Shown: positions 35,531 through 44,015, counted from the stretch's first letter. The stretch is 64,000 nt of DNA from Myxosarcina sp. GI1 (GCF_000756305.1 NZ_JRFE01000034.1:5512-69511); one strand, 5' to 3'. Notes: a model not told the origin generated them from the sequence alone. Numbers and translations: made by a program.

Positions 35531-35571
35531 TACCATAGACATCCATTGACTACCATTGACTTCAATGGTAG
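35531..35571. promoter_or_regulatory. Phased 10-bp direct repeats plus a perfect palindrome (probable RHH operator)
   Basis: Three decamers in a row (TACCATAGAC, ATCCATTGAC, TACCATTGAC; 35531-35560) share the CCATNGAC core at an exact 10-bp pitch, one DNA turn. They lead into a perfect palindrome CTACCATTGA-CT-TCAATGGTAG at 35550-35571. RHH proteins often bind such sites. It lies 42 bp from the RHH start codon. Confidence 0.65.
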
Positions 35572-35700
35572 GATGAATTCAAAGCGACAAAGGGCGATCG
35601 CCTTTCGGAACTCACAGTCAATTAAATACCGTCAAATACCAAACGCTAATTTCTCTGAAATACAGCGTGGGCTTGAGAAACCTAATTCTTCACCCTCAAT

Positions 35701-36000
35701 ATGACTCAAAAATTACTAATGGTAGAAATCAGAACTCTTCAAAATCCTGACATTGATATAGAAACTCTTCCCACCATAACTATCTACCACGACTCACAAG
35801 ATAACTATTTTATGTCTTCGGGAATTGAAGAGATTAAAAACGCAGTTGAAGGTATGATGCCTCACCTCGGTACTAATTGTCGTCAGTCTCTTTTCTTTGC
35901 CGTCGAAATTGTTCGAGGTAACGAACTCTATGCCTTTCTCGACTCTTTATCTTCTTTCAAGGGTAGAAAACGAGCTAGTAAGTTCGGAAATCATAGCTAA
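35701..36000 (+). CDS. Hypothetical small protein
   Basis: A 99-residue protein starting at the ATG at 35701. It contains ETLPTITIYHDSQDNYFM, IEEIKNAVEGMMPHLGTN and EIVRGNELYAFLDSLSSF, and a basic tail. There is no signal peptide or membrane helix. No family is recognised. It is transcribed divergently from the RHH gene across the palindromic operator region, so it may share its control. Confidence 0.5.
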   Translation: MTQKLLMVEIRTLQNPDIDIETLPTITIYHDSQDNYFMSSGIEEIKNAVEGMMPHLGTNCRQSLFFAVEIVRGNELYAFLDSLSSFKGRKRASKFGNHS

Positions 36001-36122
36001 TAGTTGGTCTTGAAAGGGCGAGCTTGCCTACGGCATAGCTCCGCAACGCACTGTTAAAAGAGCAATATGCGGTGGGTACGTTGGAAGTAAGGATAGTTAA
36101 TAGCTAGTTTGCAGAGGTTAGT

Positions 36123-36866
36123 ATGGAAATTACACCAGATGTTGCCAACGCTCTTGGGTATTACGTTTATGCTTATGTAGATCCCAGAAATAGTCAAATT
36201 TTTTATATTGGCAAGGGTACAGGATCGCGAGCAACATCTCACTTAAATGACCGAGAAGAAACCAAGAAAGTTGCTCGTATAGCAGATATTAAGGCATGTG
36301 GCATGGAACCGCGTATCGACATGATTGCCTACAATCTACGTGATGACATGGAAGCGAAGCGAGTTGAGACTGCTCTAATAGAATTAATTGGAATCAAAAA
36401 TCTTACAAATCAGATACGTGGGCAAGATGCGGTTGAGTACTTCCGCAAACCCCTAGATGATTTCCTTATGGAGTTCGCTCCAACTCAGGCTGAGATCCAG
36501 GAGCCATGTCTGTTAATTCGTATCAATAAGAGGTATTGGTATGGAATAAGTGAACTAGAACTATATGAATCAACTCGTGGAATTTGGGTTATAGGTTCGA
36601 GAAGAAAGAATGCGCGTTATGCGATGGCTGTCTATGCAGGTATCATTAGAGAGGTTTATGAAATAGAAAGTTGGCACCAGGCTGGTTCAACATTTTACCA
36701 GACTAGAGATCGACAAGAGTTGAAACAGCATTCTGCTAAACGTTGGGAATTTATTGGGAATCTTGCACGGGATGCTATTCGGCAAAAGTATAGAGGTCAC
36801 TCGGTTCAACACCTTTTCAAGAAAGGGCAACAAAGTCCAATTGTTGGTGTAGGGCTTGATAGTTAA
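36123..36866 (+). CDS. GIY-YIG nuclease (LEM-3-like)
   Basis: A 247-residue protein. The N-terminal GIY-YIG domain (about 10-110) has YYVYAYVDPRNSQIFYIGKGTGSRATSH, and later ETALIELIGIKNLTN, which supplies the conserved Glu. This arrangement resembles LEM-3-type GIY-YIG proteins, which cut DNA. The C-terminal part (about 125-247) contains RYWYGISELELYESTRGIW and NARYAMAVYAGIIREVYEI, a domain I do not name. No operon partner is close. Possible roles are mobility, defence or repair. ATG at 36123. Confidence 0.75.
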   Translation: MEITPDVANALGYYVYAYVDPRNSQIFYIGKGTGSRATSHLNDREETKKVARIADIKACGMEPRIDMIAYNLRDDMEAKRVETALIELIGIKNLTNQIRGQDAVEYFRKPLDDFLMEFAPTQAEIQEPCLLIRINKRYWYGISELELYESTRGIWVIGSRRKNARYAMAVYAGIIREVYEIESWHQAGSTFYQTRDRQELKQHSAKRWEFIGNLARDAIRQKYRGHSVQHLFKKGQQSPIVGVGLDS

Positions 36867-37139
36867 TCCGACTTACTATAGAGGGCGATGCGGTCTAACA
36901 ATTCAAATGCAGCCAATTAAAATGCTTCATGTTTGGTTGTTAGTCCTTCGCTGCTGATGACTTGAGACGTTTTACTGGCTGACTTCAAATGTCGCTCGAT
37001 TAGAAATTTTAGTTGCCTGGGAACAATGGAACTAGAGAAAGCCCCACTGATATGAGGTTCGATATTGATGAAGAGGGCTAGCAAGTTAGTTGTCTATGCG
37101 CTAATTACAGCAGCGATTGGCGCAAGCCTGTGCGCGGTA

Positions 37140-37514
37140 GCGCAATCGCCCGCAGAAAAGGGCGCGTCGCACTTAATTTTTCTACTATTCAAGCTAGTCG
37201 GCGTAGCGAATCGGGAAGGCGATAGGGTGTTACATTCCTCAACCAATTAGTTACCGAACTCTCGCCTCCCGATGACTGGCAACTAAAGACTGAAGTTTTA
37301 GGTTTGGTAGCTCATCTGGCGTTTGCCTGAATTAGAGAAAGTTTTAGCAATTTTAGATGAAAATTTAGTTCCTAATTGGGATAAATTGAGGTTTTTTGTT
37401 ACGGCAGATTATCGACTTGAAGGCAAAACTTCGATAGAAATTTTAAGCTCAAGCGATTCTCTAGATTCGCTAATACTGGCAGCATCAGCTTATGGGGTGC
37501 ATAGTGCTGGCTGA
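37140..37514 (+). pseudogene. Decayed antitoxin-like gene (DUF2384-type C-terminus) with embedded palindromic repeat
   Basis: A reading frame from about 37230 codes TELSPPDDWQLKTEVLGLVAHLAF and then meets a stop. A shift of one base continues as LPELEKVLAILDENL and FFVTADYRLEGKTSIEIL to the stop at 37514. That second part aligns with the C-terminus of the RES antitoxin at 25432 (FEGKTPLEML). The 5' part also carries CCCGCAGAAAAGGGCGCG, the same element as at 29330. A partial copy is at 29318-29511. It is therefore a frameshifted, repeat-containing relative of the antitoxin. Confidence 0.55.
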
Positions 37515-37709
37515 GTTCAAAAACTTGCTACACAATCGCCAATTGCTACCATTTTGCTTACTATTGTTTTTACCTAAAAAAGTAATAAATAACACTACAG
37601 ATTGTCGAGTTGCGATGATTCATTAGCAAATTGGAAAAAAGTTGTTATACCTATTCGCACACTCGATACGCTTGCGCCAACTCGTTTTGAACTATTTTAT
37701 TAGTTTGTT

Positions 37710-37743
37710 ATATTATAAAATAATATTATGTAATAATAATACT
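37710..37743. promoter_or_regulatory. Overlapping palindromes in the mazEF promoter
   Basis: ATATTAT-AAA-ATAATAT (37710-37726) is a perfect inverted repeat, followed by a second overlapping one (TATTATGTAATAATA) up to the gene. The run also contains TATAAT-like boxes. Such palindromes in front of a MazE-type antitoxin gene commonly serve in autorepression. Confidence 0.5.
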
Positions 37744-37753
37744 AAATATTATC

Positions 37754-37978
37754 ATGTCCAACATAAGTATCAGCGTTGATGATGAAAATTTGAGTTATCT
37801 AAACTCCCAAGTATCCAATCGCAGTAAGTATATTAATGATTTAATTGCCAAAGATCGTGCTACTAAGTTTGAGGAAAAAATGCGCGAAGGATATTTAGCT
37901 CAGAAAAATAATTCGCAAATGAAAGAAGAAGATCGTTTATGGGAGATAACTTTAGGGGATGGTATCGAAGACGATTAG
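37754..37978 (+). CDS. mazE: MazE-type antitoxin
   Basis: A 74-residue antitoxin. The N-terminus is a small RHH-like DNA-binding part (ISVDDENLSYLNSQVSNRSKYINDLI), followed by a charged tail (EKMREGYLAQKNN, RLWEITLGDGIEDD) that would wrap the toxin. It overlaps the toxin gene by 20 bp. Palindromes at 37710-37743 probably mediate autoregulation. ATG at 37754. Confidence 0.8.
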   Translation: MSNISISVDDENLSYLNSQVSNRSKYINDLIAKDRATKFEEKMREGYLAQKNNSQMKEEDRLWEITLGDGIEDD

Positions 37979-38312
37979 ACGGGGTGATATTTGGTTTGTT
38001 CGACTCGATCCTGCTGAAGATTCGGAAACCAAGAAGACCAGACCTTGCTTAGTATTACAAAACGACATTGGCAATAAGTATGGAGATACAACTGTCATAG
38101 TTCCATTTTTGGCTTCGGGAGACTATCCATTCATCGTCAATGTTTTTTCTTCCAAGCAAAATGGACTAGATCGCCAAAGAGGATTAAATTTGAGCAAAAT
38201 TCGTTCTGTATCTATGGCTAGATTTAGAAATAAAATTGGTGCAATTGAAAACAAATATTGGAGCCAGATTGAAAGAGCTTTACTAGTTGAGTGTGGTTTT
38301 ATTAATAGTTAG
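37959..38312 (+). CDS. mazF: MazF/PemK-family endoribonuclease toxin
   Basis: A 117-residue toxin with the MazF signature: IRRGDIWFVRLDPAEDSETKKTRPCLVLQND, then DTTVIVPFLAS and NLSKIRSVSMARF. These proteins cut mRNA at short sequences and stop growth when the antitoxin is lost. It starts within the antitoxin frame, so translation is coupled. The 3' end overlaps the 38309 gene on the other strand by four bases. Confidence 0.92.
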   Translation: MVSKTIRRGDIWFVRLDPAEDSETKKTRPCLVLQNDIGNKYGDTTVIVPFLASGDYPFIVNVFSSKQNGLDRQRGLNLSKIRSVSMARFRNKIGAIENKYWSQIERALLVECGFINS

Positions 38313-39178
38313 TTTTGTACGTAGAATGCTTCTAGTACTTGTAATAGCTTCTCTTCCAAAGGAGTCAAATAGGAGCGATCGAGTTTGGAGAGTCCGTTGA
38401 GAACCCATAAAGCCGCCTCATCTAAAGAACCCGTTTGGTGGAGTTTGGTCATCCGCACGCCAATATCTTCAAGGTTTTTGTATTCGCGTTTATTAAAGCC
38501 CATCGATTCTAAATTCTCAATCGGCACTTCAATATTATCTTCAGCCCAAGTATCTACCATGCAGCTATTTGCCAGAACCTGACTGACGATACACCAGCAG
38601 TCTCCTTTACCTTTGAGCTTGGAATTGCCTTTAACTACAATGCGACAAACCTCACGTTCGACAAAAGGATTTTCTCTGTCGCTATCTTTGGCAAGATAGA
38701 GACGAACGGCTTCAGCGACAATAGCATAACTCGGTATTTTCCCTTCTGCTAAAGCTATGGCATCGAGCCACACTTCGAGTTGGGCATCTTTATCTAACTT
38801 AGCTTTAACAATCGGTCTTAGCTGTCGCTGTCGGGTAGGAAGTGGGAAATGCCGACCATTGGTCGGTAAATTGTCCGATAGATTTTGATAGATTCTAGCT
38901 GCCGCCATTTTAAGGTAGGCGTAATCGCTACTGTAGCCAAAAACATCAAGACAAAACTCTTCAAAATTAGAGTGGGTGTTACGATAGAGACGGAGTTCGT
39001 TGAGTTTAGCTAGTGCCATACCCGAAGTATGAAAGCTGCTTGTTACCTGATGTTCCAAAGTGGCGCGTAGTTCAAGTTCTTCGGCACTTAAGGAACTAAA
39101 AGCACTATTCACCCCGACAATATTATTTTTGCTGGAACTAGATTTTTTTCTTCTGTATTTGCTCCTCCACTTACCCAC
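38309..39178 (-). CDS. KorB/ParB-like plasmid protein, second paralogue
   Basis: A 289-residue protein starting at GTG (39178). The N-terminus is basic. Residues about 35-170 match the domain in 34449-35213: LRLYRNTHSNFEEFCLDVFGY, YLKMAAARIYQNL, LPTRQRQLRPIVKAKLDK, EVWLDAIALAEGKIPSYAIV. A different C-terminal part follows (GKGDCWCIVSQVLANSC, LESMGFNKREYKNLEDIGV). The two proteins would act on similar targets. It is convergent with MazF. ATG-free start is a slight weakness. Confidence 0.65.
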   Translation of the reverse strand: MGKWRSKYRRKKSSSSKNNIVGVNSAFSSLSAEELELRATLEHQVTSSFHTSGMALAKLNELRLYRNTHSNFEEFCLDVFGYSSDYAYLKMAAARIYQNLSDNLPTNGRHFPLPTRQRQLRPIVKAKLDKDAQLEVWLDAIALAEGKIPSYAIVAEAVRLYLAKDSDRENPFVEREVCRIVVKGNSKLKGKGDCWCIVSQVLANSCMVDTWAEDNIEVPIENLESMGFNKREYKNLEDIGVRMTKLHQTGSLDEAALWVLNGLSKLDRSYLTPLEEKLLQVLEAFYVQN

Positions 39179-39339
39179 GATTGCGCCTTTTGAAAGAATA
39201 AGATAGTTGTGGTAATTGTACCGTTTTTAGCTCTTTTTTCAGAGCAATTGGTCGCGCAGCCTATTGCCGATGGCAATCGCTATCAAAAAGGTTTTATAAG
39301 CAAAAGCCCTTGCCTCTAAATAAACGATAACGAGTAAAA

Positions 39340-40449
39340 ATGCAGTTTATTAAAAGTGCATTTTTGAAAAAAGGAAAATTGTTACCTGTTAAGAAGTACA
39401 ATAATTCAATAATCGATAATTACGCTTATCGTCAATTGAAAGATCGAGTAATGTTAGTTGCTTCTCCACCATCTACCCCAAACCATCTCGCTCCCAATTC
39501 TTTTATGGATGCTTGGTCGGATTTTTTAATTCACGATGTGGGAAGTGGTGCGGCAGCAGACGACACGATACGTACTTATGTTACCCAGATAAAGCAATAT
39601 TTAATCTGGTGCGAGCGAGTTGGAGTCAATCCAGCTTTAGCAGGTAGAAAAGAAATTAAAGCCTATCGTCGTAGTTTGCATCGGGAACGAGGGCTAAAAA
39701 GTAGCACCATTGCTCTAAAGCTAACGACAGTAAGGCGATTTTACGATGCTGCTATAGAGGCAGGGTTGCTGAAGCACAATCCCGCAATCGGTATTAAACC
39801 ACCGTCGATGCAGTCCGATCCGTGTTCGGCGATTGCTTTTTTAGAAAAATTTGAAGTAGATGAATTACTAGAGATAGTAGCTTCGAGCGCACCTCAAGGA
39901 AAGGTAGCGATCGATAACCCACTCAAGCAAGCACGAGATTTATTTATCGTCGAATTTATGGTGCGTGAAGGTCCGCGAACGGTAGAACTGCATCGTGCCA
40001 ATTTAGGAGATATAGTCCGTCAGGGAGACAATTTGGGAATTAAAGTTTTTGGCAAGCGCAACCTGAGAATCGTACCTCTAACTCACTCACTGGCAGAGCT
40101 ATTAAAAAATTATTTGGTAGCTAGAAAACTAGTGGGACAAAAGCTCGATACTGATTCCCCATTACTCGTATCTGTAGGCAATCGTAGTCGTGGCAGTCGT
40201 CTTTCTCGTTCTCAAATTCGGACATTAGTAACGAGCTATCTCAAGAAAAGTGGTTTAAAAATTAAAGCGGGAAGAACGCTTTCAACTCATAGTCTCAGAC
40301 ACACTGCGGGAACATTAGCTATCAGAGCGGGAGCAGAACTGCGTCAGGTACAAGATTTATTAGGTCATGCCGATTTGCGTACTACTGCTGTCTACGTTCA
40401 TGTTGGCGATCGCTGGGAGCATAATCCTGCCGCTCTCTGGTCTGATTGA
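39340..40449 (+). CDS. Tyrosine recombinase / integrase
   Basis: A 369-residue tyrosine recombinase. A SAM-like core-binding domain (about 55-150) precedes the catalytic domain. Visible catalytic residues are the Arg of EGPRTVELHR, the box HSLRHTAGTLAIRAGAELRQ, and the final GHADLRTTAVYVHV with the nucleophilic Tyr. The residue set is complete, so it is probably active. A fragment of a similar recombinase lies at 43200-43307. ATG at 39340. It may mediate insertion or resolution of the plasmid; no attachment site was recognised. Confidence 0.9.
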   Translation: MQFIKSAFLKKGKLLPVKKYNNSIIDNYAYRQLKDRVMLVASPPSTPNHLAPNSFMDAWSDFLIHDVGSGAAADDTIRTYVTQIKQYLIWCERVGVNPALAGRKEIKAYRRSLHRERGLKSSTIALKLTTVRRFYDAAIEAGLLKHNPAIGIKPPSMQSDPCSAIAFLEKFEVDELLEIVASSAPQGKVAIDNPLKQARDLFIVEFMVREGPRTVELHRANLGDIVRQGDNLGIKVFGKRNLRIVPLTHSLAELLKNYLVARKLVGQKLDTDSPLLVSVGNRSRGSRLSRSQIRTLVTSYLKKSGLKIKAGRTLSTHSLRHTAGTLAIRAGAELRQVQDLLGHADLRTTAVYVHVGDRWEHNPAALWSD

Positions 40450-40462
40450 ATTAGCTTTAGTC

Positions 40463-40831
40463 TTACGCTCCTTCTATCATAGAAATAGTTCGACGTAAGT
40501 ACCCCGCTCGTTTTCGCAAACGCAACCTAGATTCGGCTTCATTTAATATTGCTTCTTTTAAATTTGGATGATTTTCAAGCAATACTATAGCTGCTTCAAT
40601 AAAAGTTTCTGGAGTAATTTCTCTTTGGTTACAGCAGGTAGTCAATTTAGTTCTGGCGTTTTGTTCGAGATGGATAGCCAATCGCTTACCAATTTTTGGT
40701 AAACTTTCTAATTCTGACGAAAGCTGCTGCATTTTTTGAGTGGGAGATAGTTCGGCTTCAACAACAAGTTGTTTGGTTTTTGTAGGTTCGGTTGATTTCA
40801 ATTTTGTCTTAGTTTGGTAATTACAATCCAT
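40463..40831 (-). CDS. Small basic protein of unknown function
   Basis: About 122 residues from the ATG at 40831; a TTG at 40852 would add seven. It has a lysine-rich N-terminus, MQQLSSELESLPKIGKRLAIHLEQNARTKL, a possible helix-turn-helix part (ITPETFIEAAIVLLENH) and a basic C-terminus (RLRLRKRAGYLRRTI). It may bind DNA. It is convergent with the integrase, 13 bp from its end. No family is recognised. Confidence 0.5.
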   Translation of the reverse strand: MDCNYQTKTKLKSTEPTKTKQLVVEAELSPTQKMQQLSSELESLPKIGKRLAIHLEQNARTKLTTCCNQREITPETFIEAAIVLLENHPNLKEAILNEAESRLRLRKRAGYLRRTISMIEGA

Positions 40832-41266
40832 ATTTTTAAAGTTGATTTTCAAAAAAGTATCTCTTGCAAGAATTTTAGCTCCGATTTGCGATCGCTCAGT
40901 CTAATAGCTTGTATTGAAAAGTAGCCATAAGTTATCGCAGCATACAAAAAATACAAATATATTCTTTGTCATAACCTCAGCCTTATATTTACAGCAATAA
41001 CCACAAGAGCTAGAACGCGCTCTTTACGCTAAATTTTTGCCAAATCTTTATAACTAAAAGCTCAATTTCTCAGAAATTCTTATATTTCTCAAAATCTATC
41101 GTAGGCAAATTTTTAACCGCGAAACTTCACCCTGTAACGAGATTCATACTGCTGTATCGCACCTTAACATACGATTCACCATAATAAAAGCTCTTGATTT
41201 TTGATATAGATCTAATGTATTATCAGACCAGCCGTCTATTCGTTCAGAACGATCGCCTAATAAATC
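40832..41266. other. Region upstream of tnpB
   Basis: About 435 bp. It may contain the left end of the IS605-type element. No left-end hairpin of that family was firmly identified. No tnpA transposase is present. Confidence 0.35.
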
Positions 41267-43171
41267 GTGAAAACAGTAGAGTTCAAGCTAAAACTTAATA
41301 AAATACAGCGAGCGACTATCGATAGCTGGCTTGAATCTTTGCGCTGGGTCTGGAATGAAGGATTGGGACTGCTTTTAGAATTTCACCATCAAAAATACTA
41401 CAATTGGCTAGAGAAAAAATTAGTGGGCGTAAGCGCGAATTCATTTCGCGCTGATGACCGTTCAGTGATTTCACGCGATCGAGAGTTTAGAAAATGCTAT
41501 TTAAAATTTTCTAAGACCAATGCGTATGCCGCTAGCTGTCCGATTTCAGTTGGCAAAACTCCCCATCCTGTATGTCCTTTACCCGTTCCCCAACCGCGTC
41601 TGAAATACGACAACTTTAAAGGACTTATAGGGTATATCACTAAAACCAATTACGCCGATTGTCCCCATTTAAAAGGAATTCCTGCCAAGTTTATCGCGGG
41701 AACTTTAAAACACTTAGCCGAAGCGTGGCAAGCATACAAAGATAAAAAACGTACCATAGCTCACCAACCAAAATTCAAAAGTAAACTGAGAGGCGACCGT
41801 TTAAAGAGCCTCTATTGTATACAGCCTGAGAATATAACCCTACACATTAACCACAATACCTTTGCCTGTCCTGGGGTTAGCGTTCTCGGCAAATTAAAAG
41901 TACTCAACAAAAATCTCGAAAAGCGTTGGCAAGAAGAAATCAAACCACGCACCCTCCAGATAGTTAAAACGGCATCAGAATACTATCTTCAGCTAAGCGG
42001 CAATTTACCAGAAGAAACCGAAAAACCAAGCCAAAAAGCGTGTGGCTTAGATGTTGGCTTACAGTATATATATTCTGACGATCTCGGTAAACAAGTAAAA
42101 CCACCGCGCTATTATCGCGCCTCACAAAAGAGATTGCGAAAGTTTCAAAGAAAGTTAACCCGACAACAGAAAGATTCTAAAAACAGTATCAAAACCAAAC
42201 AGGCAATCGCCAAACTGCATGAAAAAACCAAGCGTCAGCGACGAGCATACAATCACAAACTCTCAAGCTATTTAGTAAAAACATTTGGAACCAAGCGTCA
42301 GCGACGAGCATACAATCACAAACTCTCAAGCTATTTAGTAAAAACATTTGGAACCAAGCGTCAGCGACGAGCATACAATCACAAACTCTCAAGCTATTTA
42401 GTAAAAACATTTGGTGCGATTGCCGTAGAGGACATTAAAATAGCCAATCTCAATCGACGACCAAAACCCAAAAAATGCGAAGATGGTAAGGGATGGGAGA
42501 AAAACAACGCCAAAGCTAAATCGGGCTTGAATAAAAGCTTTGCCGATGCTGGTCTAGGGCAACTGCTGACGATGATTGAAACTAAAGCTAAAGCGCATCA
42601 GAGAGAATTTATCAAAGTCAAAGCGAACTTTACCAGTCAGGATTGCCCGAAGTGTGGCACGCGCCAGAAAAAAAGCTTATCACAGCGTACACATAGATGC
42701 AGTAACATTGGGTGCAATTATGTTGCACCAAGAGATGTAGCAGCCGCAATCTGCATCAGAGCCAAAGCAGATTTCTTAGGAAACTACCTGCCTTTAGGTG
42801 GGAATGTTAAGCCTCTGAAGGAGGTGCATAGCACTTCAGTGCAGGAGGAATCTACAATTGTAGAACTTGGGCGTGATGCGCTCACAATCCCTTCCCATGA
42901 GGAAAAAACTAATAGAAAAAATAGAAGAAAAACCCAGCAGTGCGCGAAACGAGAGGTACGTAAAAACAATCTCTATTTCAATGCCTTTCAAACTCTTACC
43001 ATACCTGGATTGGCAACTAATTTTTTAGCTGAGGACAACCGCGCCCCAGATAATTCGGGCAGTTTGGGATTGAAAGCAAAACCTAAAAAGAAAAGGCAAA
43101 AAAATAACAGTGTCGCGCAAACAGCACCTGAAATTCAGTTAGTGCTTAATTTTCAAGCTGCTACTGGGTAA
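41267..43171 (+). CDS. tnpB: TnpB-like RNA-guided nuclease with triplicated segment and long C-terminal tail
   Basis: A 634-residue TnpB, a transposon-associated RNA-guided nuclease, from the GTG at 41267. RuvC residues are present: D262 in GLDVGLQYI, E388 in AVEDIKIANL, D490 in PRDVAAAI. A zinc finger is present (CPKCGTRQKK, RCSNIGC). Members are usually about 400 residues. The excess has three parts: a palindromic insert near residue 56 (hairpin 41432-41452), a 21-residue unit in three exact copies (about 321-383), and a tail of about 115 residues after CIRAKADFLG that looks unrelated. No tnpA neighbour exists. The guide RNA would normally come from the 3' end; this part has changed, so activity is uncertain. 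Confidence 0.8.
   Translation: MKTVEFKLKLNKIQRATIDSWLESLRWVWNEGLGLLLEFHHQKYYNWLEKKLVGVSANSFRADDRSVISRDREFRKCYLKFSKTNAYAASCPISVGKTPHPVCPLPVPQPRLKYDNFKGLIGYITKTNYADCPHLKGIPAKFIAGTLKHLAEAWQAYKDKKRTIAHQPKFKSKLRGDRLKSLYCIQPENITLHINHNTFACPGVSVLGKLKVLNKNLEKRWQEEIKPRTLQIVKTASEYYLQLSGNLPEETEKPSQKACGLDVGLQYIYSDDLGKQVKPPRYYRASQKRLRKFQRKLTRQQKDSKNSIKTKQAIAKLHEKTKRQRRAYNHKLSSYLVKTFGTKRQRRAYNHKLSSYLVKTFGTKRQRRAYNHKLSSYLVKTFGAIAVEDIKIANLNRRPKPKKCEDGKGWEKNNAKAKSGLNKSFADAGLGQLLTMIETKAKAHQREFIKVKANFTSQDCPKCGTRQKKSLSQRTHRCSNIGCNYVAPRDVAAAICIRAKADFLGNYLPLGGNVKPLKEVHSTSVQEESTIVELGRDALTIPSHEEKTNRKNRRKTQQCAKREVRKNNLYFNAFQTLTIPGLATNFLAEDNRAPDNSGSLGLKAKPKKKRQKNNSVAQTAPEIQLVLNFQAATG
42227..42415. repeat. Three tandem copies of a 63-bp unit in tnpB
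   Basis: Copies at 42227-42289, 42290-42352 and 42353-42415 are identical except for the last base. They are in frame and add 42 residues to TnpB between D262 and E388. Near identity shows the expansion is recent. Confidence 0.92.
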
Positions 43172-43204
43172 ATTATTTCTAATACTTATTTGGGATTGAA
43201 AGCA
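43063..43204. repeat. 16-bp direct repeat flanking the end of tnpB
   Basis: TTTGGGATTGAAAGCA occurs at 43063-43078, inside the TnpB tail, and at 43189-43204, 18 bp after the stop. The second copy abuts the fragment of a recombinase. It may be a scar of an insertion or of recombination at this site. Confidence 0.5.
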
Positions 43205-43307
43205 GGAACTTTTGGGGCATAGCGATCCCAAGACAACGGCAATTTATGCCCATGTTTTAGAAAAACACGAAAATAATCCCGCTCTTGGTATTGATGTAGA
43301 AATTTAA
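43200..43307 (+). pseudogene. 3' fragment of a second tyrosine recombinase
   Basis: The frame codes LLGHSDPKTTAIYAHVLEK and then HENNPALGIDVEI to a stop. This is the final box of a tyrosine recombinase including the catalytic Tyr. A stop lies directly upstream (TGA at 43197-43199), so only the last 35 codons remain. It resembles the corresponding end of the intact integrase (GHADLRTTAVYVHV), but is a different gene. Confidence 0.75.
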
Positions 43308-43586
43308 TTATTGAATCTAGCCAATCTAGGCAATATTAGAGGAAAAAAGGGCGATTGCCTACGGGCGATCGCTCTTTCTAGCAAAATTTCGATGGTAAGA
43401 TGTATGAATTCTCAAAACCGAGAAAAAGAAATATTTTCTAAGCTAATCAAGGAACTTCGCTCTAGTCGAGACATAAGCCATTGAAAAATCTCTTACAATA
43501 ATAAATGATTACCCCACCCTGCTTCGCTGTGTTGTGTCGAGCATGGGAGTTGCTAGTTAAGATTGTCAGTAGTGCGAGCTAATGTA

Positions 43587-44015
43587 TTAATCTGGTTTCC
43601 AACCAGGAAGAGAACGGACTTTCTTTACTGCAAAGATAAAAAACTTTTGCACCGCAACAAAAAGTTCGGCAGTTTCCGAAAGAGAAGTTGAATTTTGGCA
43701 AATAAAAGACAATTGCTCGATCTCTGCTATATGTTCGGCTACCCAGGCAGGAAGCTCTCGCTCTTGAGTGTTGCTAGAGTCACACCCAACTAAGTAGTTG
43801 GCATCTAGTAGTAAAGCATTAAGAGAATTGTTGGTCGCTATTTGGCAATAGCGAATAATACTGTTGCGAGATTTTGGCGAAAACCCGTAGAGAAAAGGGA
43901 AAATCGTTCTCTTCTGAAGGAGCGATCGCTCGTGCATCAAAGCCAAATACTTTTCTGCTGCTTCTAGTGAAACAGCGGATCTTGCTAGATATCTGTTGAT
44001 TTTTTTTTTATTCAT
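43587..44015 (-). CDS. Hypothetical protein upstream of the transfer region
   Basis: A 142-residue protein of unknown family. It has a basic N-terminus (NKKKINRYLARSA), a helical middle (LEAAEKYLALMHERSLL), a Cys residue pair (VGCDSS) and hydrophobic C-terminal residues (ELFVAVQKFFIFAV). No membrane segment is certain. It follows the helicase gene on the same strand with a gap of 52 bp. Confidence 0.5.
   Translation of the reverse strand: MNKKKINRYLARSAVSLEAAEKYLALMHERSLLQKRTIFPFLYGFSPKSRNSIIRYCQIATNNSLNALLLDANYLVGCDSSNTQERELPAWVAEHIAEIEQLSFICQNSTSLSETAELFVAVQKFFIFAVKKVRSLPGWKPD

Larger units (their letters stand above)
36867..37753. other. Mostly noncoding region between GIY-YIG and mazEF genes
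   Basis: Apart from the decayed gene at 37140-37514 and the palindromic operator at 37710-37743, no gene is visible. The first part (36867-37120) is not coding-like in any frame. Confidence 0.5.

Noticed and set aside
37065-37250. 61-residue frame as a gene (MMKRASKLVVYALITA start)
   Set aside because: It ends in the palindromic element and overlaps the decayed antitoxin-like region; no support besides an open frame.
42227-42415. Possible CRISPR array
   Set aside because: The three copies are directly adjacent with no spacers and are in frame within tnpB; it is a coding tandem duplication.
41267-43171. Complete IS200/IS605 transposon
   Set aside because: No tnpA Y1 transposase and no confident left or right end hairpins could be found.
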